NCBI GenBank assembly: GCA_038210275.1
Contig: JBBQWV010000023.1
Span: 1 to 55,131, forward strand
Direction: 5' to 3'
DNA: 55,131 nucleotides
From: PALSA-1296 sp038210275
GTDB taxonomy: Bacteria > Bacteroidota > Ignavibacteria > Palsa-1295
Shown: positions 49,023-55,131 of the stretch, in pieces
Numbering within the stretch: the first letter of the stretch is position 1
How the letters are laid out: each line of letters starts with the position of its first letter
The notes under the pieces: model-generated
The model's input: the letters and a program-made list of their open reading frames with translations, nothing else
Database searches by the model: none
What the model was told of the DNA's origin: nothing
Position numbers and translations under genes: made by a program

Positions 49023-51497
49023 GTGGAAAATTCTCCATACCGTCCGGCGCTGACGTGCTTTGTTTTCTGTGCAATTGGTATTATCATTGCAAAGATCTTC
49101 GCTTCCGATTTGCGCTTTGAAGTATTGAGCGGTGCGCTTCTTACGGTTATTTTCGGAGTCCTCGCTTTTATTTTACGACGGCGAGCAGAGTTAACGGCGA
49201 AAATTTTGGCACTACTTGCGATTTCATCCTTCGGATTTTTACTCCTAAGTGGACAGGAGTATCAGTTCAAGAACTCCACCTTGAATCAAGTATCATCCCT
49301 TTATTCCGGCGAAGCGATTATTTATGGGAAAGTTCTCTGCTCGCCTGAAGTCTCCTCTTCCTCAGCGTCGTTCTATTTGCAGACGGATTCGCTCTTTGTA
49401 GATTCGTTGCTATTTCATTCGCAAGAGAAGATTTTTGTCAACGTATCAGCGGTCGCAAAAGCTGATCCGCATTTCCTTCCGCACATGGGGCAAAAAGTAA
49501 AACTCTTCGCAGATCTTGAGCACATTGAAGGTGCAAAAAATCCTTATGAGATTGCCTACGATATGCACTTAAAAGAAAAACAAAACATCTATGCAAGGGC
49601 ATATCTTCGTTCACCATTCGATATTTTTATCATTAATTCCTCACAGGATTTAACTCTTTTAGAAAGATCCGATCAGTTCTTTCATGCTCTCTTCACAAAA
49701 GCAAAAGTAATTATTGCAAATTCGATCGGCGACAGTCTGACAAGAGGTTTCGTAAGCGCCGTAGTCCTTGGAGATAAAAGCGGGCTAAGTTCAGAAACGC
49801 TTGATGATTTTCAGCGGTCTGGACTTACGCATCTTCTTGTTGTCAGCGGGTTTAATGTCAGCATTGTTGCCTTGCTCGTCTTTTATCTTTTACGTCTTAT
49901 CGGACTTTCATTCAGGCGACTTCGCATAGCCCTTTCAATGCTTGCCGTTCTTTTTTATTGTTTAGTTGTCGGCTTAGAGCCAAGCGTAGTGCGCGCACTC
50001 ATCGTAATAGAATTCATTTTCATTGCAAGATTTCTTGAGCGAAAACCTGATATTGGCAATCTCACTGCTGCGGCGGCATTGGTGACAATCATGCTCCGAC
50101 CCTATGATCTCTTCGATATTGGTTTCCAGCTTTCGTATGGAGCGGTATTCTCTCTTGTCTTTTTGTATCCTTCTTTTGAGAGACTATTTATCTCAAAAAA
50201 AATTCGCAAAGAAAAAACATTTTTTCTCAAATGGGCGCATAGTTCACTGCAAGGTTTCTTCGGCTCGCTATCAGTGTTCCTCGGATTGCTTCCCGTTTTT
50301 CTGTATCACTTCCACCGCGTCTCCATCATCGGCCTAGCAATAAATATTTTAGGTATTCCGCTTGCTGCGATCATTACGATACTCGGTTTTTTGCTTCTAC
50401 CAATTTCGGTCATCAGTCCGTGGCTTGCCTCAATTTATGGCGAAGCAAGTTTGTGGATGACGAAGATCATTGCTGCTATTGCGCATTTCTCCGGAAGTTT
50501 TGAATGGTCAGTGATCCAATTGCCTCGCCCTCAGACGTTTCTCATTTTGCTTTATCTGGCAACCCTGTTATATATCATCCGAGCTTCGGAGAAAGCAAAA
50601 TTCTATGGCAGATCAATTCTTGTTGCATCATTAGGCTTAGTATTATTCTTTGCAAAGATGCCTTTTGCATATTCGCTTGTGAAGTCGCCTGATAAAGCAT
50701 CGCTTTTATTCTTTGATGTTGGGCAAGGAGATGCGATGCTTCTTGTTGCACCAAATTCGAAATCATATCTTATTGACTTTGGCGGAATCACGAAAAGTTA
50801 TTCTGCTATTGCAGAAAGAGCGATTGAACCCCTTTTTAAAGCCGAAGGTATCAGAGAGATCAGCGGTGGATTCATCACGCACATGCACATGGATCATTAT
50901 GGTGGCGCAACCTTGGTACTGCAAAATCTGCATTGCGACGCACTTTATACTTCAGGCGAAAGAACTGTTGGATACTCTGCTTACCGCATCGATAGCATCT
51001 CGCAAGCGTTGCATATTCCGGTGATTCGTGTTCATCAAGGTGATGAATTACAGGTTGATAAAGATTTGCATATCTATATCTTGAATCCTGATACACAAAC
51101 TGATGAAGTGACACTTTCGCAATCATCGGAAGGAATGAATCATCATTCGCTTGCGATGAAAGTGATGTATAAAAATGCAAGCGCATTATTGCTCGGCGAT
51201 ATTGAAGCCGCCGATGAAGAACGATTGGTACTTAGATATGGAGATTTCTTAAAATGCGATATCGTCAAGGTGGCGCATCACGGAAGCAAGACAAGCTCTT
51301 CTCAAGAATTCATCAAAGCGTCCAAACCAAAATTTGCAGTGATCTCCGTCGGCAAGCACAATGGATTTGGTCATCCAACGCCAACTGTTGTAAAGAGATG
51401 GATAAAGTCAGGTGCATCAGTTCTGCGGACTGATAAAGAAGGGGCTCTGTTTTTTCAGAGTGATGGGAAAAGTTTTCAACGAGTTGAGTGGCGTTGA
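49023..51497 (+). CDS. comEC: ComEC/Rec2-type DNA internalisation protein
   Basis: An 824-residue ComEC with a GTG start (49023). The N-terminal part has two helices and an OB-like region (about 30-200). The Competence domain carries many helices (about 210-520, SGLTHLLVVSGFNVSIVALL). The C-terminal metallo-beta-lactamase-like domain is complete (FDVGQGDAMLLVA, THMHMDHYGG, AHHGSKTSSS). ComEC forms the inner-membrane channel for DNA uptake. No other com genes are in the window. It lies 18 bases after the fourth IgGFc gene. Confidence 0.94.
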   Translation: MENSPYRPALTCFVFCAIGIIIAKIFASDLRFEVLSGALLTVIFGVLAFILRRRAELTAKILALLAISSFGFLLLSGQEYQFKNSTLNQVSSLYSGEAIIYGKVLCSPEVSSSSASFYLQTDSLFVDSLLFHSQEKIFVNVSAVAKADPHFLPHMGQKVKLFADLEHIEGAKNPYEIAYDMHLKEKQNIYARAYLRSPFDIFIINSSQDLTLLERSDQFFHALFTKAKVIIANSIGDSLTRGFVSAVVLGDKSGLSSETLDDFQRSGLTHLLVVSGFNVSIVALLVFYLLRLIGLSFRRLRIALSMLAVLFYCLVVGLEPSVVRALIVIEFIFIARFLERKPDIGNLTAAAALVTIMLRPYDLFDIGFQLSYGAVFSLVFLYPSFERLFISKKIRKEKTFFLKWAHSSLQGFFGSLSVFLGLLPVFLYHFHRVSIIGLAINILGIPLAAIITILGFLLLPISVISPWLASIYGEASLWMTKIIAAIAHFSGSFEWSVIQLPRPQTFLILLYLATLLYIIRASEKAKFYGRSILVASLGLVLFFAKMPFAYSLVKSPDKASLLFFDVGQGDAMLLVAPNSKSYLIDFGGITKSYSAIAERAIEPLFKAEGIREISGGFITHMHMDHYGGATLVLQNLHCDALYTSGERTVGYSAYRIDSISQALHIPVIRVHQGDELQVDKDLHIYILNPDTQTDEVTLSQSSEGMNHHSLAMKVMYKNASALLLGDIEAADEERLVLRYGDFLKCDIVKVAHHGSKTSSSQEFIKASKPKFAVISVGKHNGFGHPTPTVVKRWIKSGASVLRTDKEGALFFQSDGKSFQRVEWR

Positions 51498-51528
51498 AAG
51501 TTATTATTCGTGCTACGATAATTAGGAT

Positions 51529-51626
51529 GTCATTGCGAGGAGGGCTTTAGCCCGACGAAGCAATCTAAAATTTTATCGTTAAGAAACCTTCAAGATTTTA
51601 GATTGCTTCGCTGCGCTCGCAATGAC
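51529..51626. repeat. GTCATTGCGAG palindromic element
   Basis: Arms GTCATTGCGAG (51529-51539) / CTCGCAATGAC (51616-51626) and CGAAGCAATCTAAAAT (51556-51571) / ATTTTAGATTGCTTCG (51595-51610). It sits between convergent comEC and kbl and may act as a transcription barrier. A degenerate half occurs at 13404. Similar GTCATTGCGAG palindromes occur in many bacterial genomes (from memory). Confidence 0.8.
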
Positions 51627-51655
51627 GATATAGACAAGTACGAGAAATGACAACC

Positions 51656-52849
51656 CTACTTAATCACTCCCAACTTCTTCCCAACCTTCGTAAATGCCGC
51701 AATAGCTTTATCGAGATGCTCCATTTCATGTGCAGCAGATATTTGCACACGAATACGTGCCTGTCCTTTTGCAACAACAGGGAAGAAAAAGCCGATCACG
51801 TAGATACCCTCATCCAAAAGATCTTTGGCGAATTGTTGTGCAAGCGGTGCATCGTAGAGCATGATAGGACAAATGGGATGAACTCCCGGTTTAATATCAA
51901 ATCCTGCCGCTGTCATTTTCTCGCGGAAATATTTTGTATTGGCTTCAAGCTTATCACGAAGTGCTGTCGTCTCGCCAAGCATTCGAATAACTTCTAATGC
52001 CGCTCCGGCTATTGCTGGAGGAAGGGAATTGCTGAAAAGATACGGGCGCGAACGCTGGCGCAGCATATCAATGATTTCTTTACGTCCTGATGTAAAGCCG
52101 CCTGCAGCACCACCCAATGCTTTGCCAAGTGTTGAAGTGATAATATCAACCCGCCCCATCACATTCTCATATTCAATAGAGCCGCGTCCTGTTTTTCCGA
52201 TGAAACCCGAAGCATGACTATCATCCACCATGACAAGCGCATCGTACTTTTCAGCCAAGTTACAAATGTCCCCGAGCTTAGCAATGAAACCGTCCATCGA
52301 AAAAACTCCATCGGTGACGATTATTCTGCGGCGCAAGTTCTGAGTCTCTTTGAGAATATTTTCTAACTCTTCCATATTCGAATTCTTGTAGCGGAATCGC
52401 TGAGCCTTCGAAAGCCTCACGCCATCAATGATCGAAGCATGATTGAGTTCATCGCTGATGATTGCATCGTTTTCCTGAAAGAATGGCTCGAAGACTCCGC
52501 CATTGGCGTCGAAGCATGCAACGTAGAGGATGGTATCATCAGTTTGCAAAAATTTCGAGATCTCACGTTCAAGATCTTTATGCAGATCTTCTGTTCCGCA
52601 AATAAAACGAACGCTCGACATTCCGTATCCATGTTTATCAAGTGCATCGTGCGCAGCCTTGATGACGCGGGGATGTGAGGAAAGCCCGAGATAATTATTC
52701 GCGCAGAAATTGAGGAATGTTCCGGATTTTCCCTCGACGGATATTTCCACTCCTTGCGGCGAAGTAATAATTCGTTCGTCCTTATAAAGACCTGAATCTT
52801 TGATCGATTGTAATTCTTGCTGAAGTTCTTCTTTGATCTTGCCGTACAT
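51656..52849 (-). CDS. kbl: Glycine C-acetyltransferase (2-amino-3-ketobutyrate CoA ligase)
   Basis: A 397-residue PLP enzyme converting 2-amino-3-oxobutanoate and CoA to glycine and acetyl-CoA in threonine breakdown. FCANNYLGLSSHP, RFICGTEDLH, VDDSHASG (about 208-215, Asp and His contacting PLP) and STLGKALGGAAGG with Lys243 are the alpha-oxoamine synthase signatures; the pattern fits Kbl better than BioF or serine palmitoyltransferase. No threonine dehydrogenase gene is nearby. A single TTAGTCN repeat arm lies before its start. Confidence 0.9.
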   Translation of the reverse strand: MYGKIKEELQQELQSIKDSGLYKDERIITSPQGVEISVEGKSGTFLNFCANNYLGLSSHPRVIKAAHDALDKHGYGMSSVRFICGTEDLHKDLEREISKFLQTDDTILYVACFDANGGVFEPFFQENDAIISDELNHASIIDGVRLSKAQRFRYKNSNMEELENILKETQNLRRRIIVTDGVFSMDGFIAKLGDICNLAEKYDALVMVDDSHASGFIGKTGRGSIEYENVMGRVDIITSTLGKALGGAAGGFTSGRKEIIDMLRQRSRPYLFSNSLPPAIAGAALEVIRMLGETTALRDKLEANTKYFREKMTAAGFDIKPGVHPICPIMLYDAPLAQQFAKDLLDEGIYVIGFFFPVVAKGQARIRVQISAAHEMEHLDKAIAAFTKVGKKLGVIK

Positions 52850-52857
52850 GTATTGGG

Positions 52858-52888
52858 TAGTCGTTAGTTATTAGTCTTTAGTCGTTAG
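52858..52888. repeat. TTAGTCN heptad repeat, single arm
   Basis: TAGTCGTTAGTTATTAGTCT followed by TTAGTCGTTAG: one arm without a clear partner, between kbl and mtnN. Confidence 0.65.
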
Positions 52889-52919
52889 CAATCGGGGATT
52901 CTAAACGACATGATAATTT

Positions 52920-53678
52920 TTATAAATTCTTTAGCATCGTTTTTACTATTCCTAATGAGTAGTGGCTTACGATATTTTTTACGAAACTTGGAAAATCATT
53001 CATGGCATTTGCATCAGCTTTATCGGAAATGGCACGAATTACTACGAATGGAATCTGATGCTCATGGCATACTTGCGCAACTGCTGCACCCTCCATTTCG
53101 ATACATTGTAAATTATTAATAGCAGTTCTTAGCTCGTGAATTTTTTCGTGATTTGCAATGAACTCGTCACCTGTTGCAATCGTGCCGATCACTACTTTCG
53201 GATGATGAATATTATATTCTTCAAGTGCTTCGATAGGAATGTCTTGCGACTCTATTGAAGAAAGATACTCCCTTGCAGCTTCAGTTGCAAGATGAATCAG
53301 CTCGTGATCTGCTTTGAAATGCGTAATGCCGAGAAGCGGAATTTCAAAACGTGCAAATGCCGGAATCGCGCTGGCATCCATATCATGTTGAATAAGATCG
53401 CGACTGATAACAACATCGCCGATCTCAAGAGAAGTATCTGCCGCTCCAGCGACTCCCGTGAAAATAATTTTTTCAACTCCGAATTTTGTGATGAGTGTTG
53501 TTGCAGTTTGTGCTGCTGCGACTTTTCCCCATCTGGAAAATACGGCGACTACTTTCTTGCCACCAAGCTCTCCGCTGATATAATCTCGGTTGCCAACCGT
53601 CTCAATTTTTTTATCAGTGATGTTCGAAGAGATCAGATGGATCTCTTCAAGCATTGCACTTAAGATGCCAATTGCCAT
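52920..53678 (-). CDS. mtnN: 5'-methylthioadenosine/S-adenosylhomocysteine nucleosidase
   Basis: A 252-residue nucleosidase releasing adenine from methylthioadenosine and S-adenosylhomocysteine. MAIGILSAMLEEIHLI contains the Glu-rich N-terminal motif; FTGVAGAAD (about 73-81), IEMEGAAVAQVC (Glu194 and Glu196) and RAISDKAD with Asp219 are the nucleoside-binding and catalytic parts. It ends detoxification of SAM by-products and can shape autoinducer-2 levels. It starts 2 bases after the stop of the aminotransferase gene, so the two probably form an operon. Confidence 0.93.
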   Translation of the reverse strand: MAIGILSAMLEEIHLISSNITDKKIETVGNRDYISGELGGKKVVAVFSRWGKVAAAQTATTLITKFGVEKIIFTGVAGAADTSLEIGDVVISRDLIQHDMDASAIPAFARFEIPLLGITHFKADHELIHLATEAAREYLSSIESQDIPIEALEEYNIHHPKVVIGTIATGDEFIANHEKIHELRTAINNLQCIEMEGAAVAQVCHEHQIPFVVIRAISDKADANAMNDFPSFVKNIVSHYSLGIVKTMLKNL

Positions 53679-53680
53679 TG

Positions 53681-54838
53681 TTATCCGTAGATCTTTTTTA
53701 CTGCCGATGCAAGCTGCTCGTACTCAGACATTTGATTATACACTTGTGCTGAGATACGAATATATGTTGTTCCGTCAAGAACGATGACGGGAAGTTCGCA
53801 ATGGAATTCATCACGAAGCCTGTCATGCAATGTTGCAGTATGCTTATCGTGCTCACTCGGATTTCCGGGTAGTGCTATCGTTGCAAGCATTCCGATCATA
53901 TCGTCGGGTGCTAAAATATTTGAGCCGAATGCATTCGTCAGCATTTTTCTTGCATCAAGCGCCAAATTGTGTCCGTAACTTCTCATCTTGTCCGCGCCGA
54001 TCTCATTAATAAATGCAAGCGCTGCCGAGACCGATAACCACGCCGTCTGATCATGCGTACCTACCCAATCAAATTCCGATTTGAAATTAGTGAGATAGTT
54101 ATGCGAGATATTTGTCGGATGAATATTCTTCTGATGCTTTGGATCAACATATAAAAATGCCGAGCCTTTCGGGGCATAGAGCCACTTATGGCAATTCCCT
54201 GTGTAAAAATCTGCGCCATATTTTTCCATATTAATATCCAGCATTCCCAAAGCATGTGCTCCGTCAATCATCACAGGAATACCGCGCTCTTTGAAAAGCG
54301 GAATAATTTTTTCGATCGGATAAACAAGTGCAGTCGGAGAAGTGATGTGATCAATAATGGCAAACTTTGTTTTATCAGTAATGCCTTTCTTCACCACTTC
54401 AACAACCTGATCGGCGCTTTGAATAGGGAAGGGGACTACTGCTTCGACAACCTTTGCTCCTGTTACGTCAGCGGCATAGTGGAGCGTCTTCCGCATTGCG
54501 CCATACACATGAGTCGTGGTAAATAACTCATCACCGGGCTTGAAAGTCGGCATCAGCGAACGGACAACAGCATTAACTGCGGTGGTTGCATTATCGACAA
54601 AGACAATGTCCTGCTCTTTGGCATGAATAAAAGCACCAAGTTTGGTCAGAGAATCTTTCAATGCAATAGGAGCCTCGACGGTGATGAAGTGGACAAGCTG
54701 CTGCTCCATTTTTGTCCGCCATTCGCTTTGGGCAACCAGCACGTCACGGGGGCATGCACCGAAAGAACCGTGGTTCAAAAATGCCACATTTTCATCAAGT
54801 AACCAGCGGCTGCGTATCTCTTTACCGAAATTTTGCAT
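53681..54838 (-). CDS. Class V PLP aminotransferase, isopenicillin N epimerase-like
   Basis: A 385-residue class V aminotransferase-fold enzyme. Counting from the ATG at 54838 (MQNFGKEIRSRWLLDENVAF): FLNHGSFGACP is near 20, IDGAHALG near 191-198 gives the PLP aspartate, and GNCHKWLYAPKG gives the Schiff-base Lys218. An in-frame ATG at 54883 would add 15 residues without family support. Close families include isopenicillin N epimerase-like and cysteine desulfurase-like enzymes; the true substrate is not known. It is followed after 2 bases by mtnN. Confidence 0.82.
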   Translation of the reverse strand: MQNFGKEIRSRWLLDENVAFLNHGSFGACPRDVLVAQSEWRTKMEQQLVHFITVEAPIALKDSLTKLGAFIHAKEQDIVFVDNATTAVNAVVRSLMPTFKPGDELFTTTHVYGAMRKTLHYAADVTGAKVVEAVVPFPIQSADQVVEVVKKGITDKTKFAIIDHITSPTALVYPIEKIIPLFKERGIPVMIDGAHALGMLDINMEKYGADFYTGNCHKWLYAPKGSAFLYVDPKHQKNIHPTNISHNYLTNFKSEFDWVGTHDQTAWLSVSAALAFINEIGADKMRSYGHNLALDARKMLTNAFGSNILAPDDMIGMLATIALPGNPSEHDKHTATLHDRLRDEFHCELPVIVLDGTTYIRISAQVYNQMSEYEQLASAVKKIYG

Positions 54839-54911
54839 GGGGTTTTTCAGAGAAATTTGAATCTTCTTGGAACAACGTTTCACTCTAAAGAGTTATGGAG
54901 TCCGCAATAGA

Positions 54912-54987
54912 CAGTTCTTAGAAGGCAGCCTATAGTTTTTAGCATTTATTTTCTGCTAACGACGAAAGACTAACAACTAACAACTAC
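54912..54987. repeat. TTAGTCN heptad inverted repeat (degenerate)
   Basis: The right arm (CTAACGACGAAAGACTAAC then AACTAACAACTA) is clear and the left arm (CAGTTCTTAG ... TAGTTTTTAG) is weak. It lies just before tRNA-Ser. Confidence 0.55.
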
Positions 54988-54990
54988 CCC

Positions 54991-55072
54991 GGAGGGCTCG
55001 CATAATGGTATTGCAGCAGTCTTGAAAACTGCCAGCCGCAAGGCTATGAGAGTTCGACTCCCTCGCCCTCCG
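54991..55072 (+). tRNA. tRNA-Ser (UGA)
   Basis: Acceptor GGAGGGC/GCCCTCC with discriminator G; 3-bp D-stem GCA/TGC; anticodon stem GCAGT/ACTGC with loop CTTGAAA (anticodon TGA). A long variable arm AGCC-GCAA-GGCT marks a class II serine tRNA. The T-stem GAGAG/CCCTC has one A-C mismatch around loop TTCGACT. CCA is not encoded. Confidence 0.93.
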
Positions 55073-55131
55073 CACGTTGTGAAATCAAAGACCGAACAGC
55101 CATTATTTTTTGAAACTCAAAAAGAGTGGAC

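Overview
The window comes from a member of the Bacteroidota/Chlorobi (FCB) group, most likely an Ignavibacteria/Kapabacteria-like lineage (inference). Three things point there. Several genes have the Bacteroidota-type -7 box TAnnTTTG just upstream. Many secreted proteins end in type IX secretion (T9SS) sorting domains. The gene set includes a bacillithiol-type BshA, PorT-like outer-membrane barrels and IgGFc-binding-domain surface proteins. Shine-Dalgarno sequences are mostly absent.

Region 1 (1-8.5 kb) is the most unusual part. It starts with the 3' end of a 23S rRNA gene and an intact 5S rRNA gene with its terminator. Next comes a string of unrelated accessory genes: a small membrane protein, a nuclease-fold-like protein, an exported NTF2-like protein, an outer-membrane barrel, an NmrA/DUF1772-like pair, a RelE-type toxin-antitoxin pair and further membrane proteins. 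These genes are punctuated by five degenerate copies of the 3' part of 5S rRNA. Four of the five copies begin at about the same 5S nucleotide, and two of them still carry the 5S terminator. Two copies are fused directly to the last codons of a T9SS sorting domain, with the 5S sequence supplying the stop codon. More sorting-domain remnants lie nearby, and the toxin gene ends inside a 5S copy. The layout resembles a cassette array built on the 3' part of 5S rRNA. I know of no described system with this architecture, and no recombinase is visible in the window.

Region 2 (8.5-17.1 kb) is ordinary chromosomal content: a TPR protein with a GT-C membrane glycosyltransferase-like protein, two small lipoproteins in line with a YgiC/glutathionylspermidine-synthase-like ATP-grasp enzyme, pyruvate kinase, a glycine-rich RRM protein, and a T9SS-secreted protein with an Asp/Gly/His-rich tract. 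Region 3 (17.1-24.3 kb) is a seven-gene minus-strand operon for a YbhGFSR-like efflux pump: TetR regulator, HlyD-type adaptor, ATPase, TolC-like channel, second ATPase and two ABC-2 permeases. Its two ATPases have complementary defects, as in asymmetric ABC exporters.

Region 4 (24.4-36.9 kb) holds tRNA-Val, a membrane-anchored gluzincin-TPR protein, yigZ, bshA, two GT4 glycosyltransferases, a methyltransferase, a DUF2961 T9SS protein, prmC and dtd. Region 5 (37.0-49.0 kb) is a tandem set of four large secreted proteins with IgGFc-binding-like N-termini; the first two share a recently homogenised 3' end. Region 6 (49.0-55.1 kb) holds comEC, kbl, mtnN, a class V aminotransferase and tRNA-Ser. 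Intergenic gaps in regions 2, 4 and 6 carry a recurring heptad-based inverted repeat built on TTAGTCN, plus other palindromic elements.
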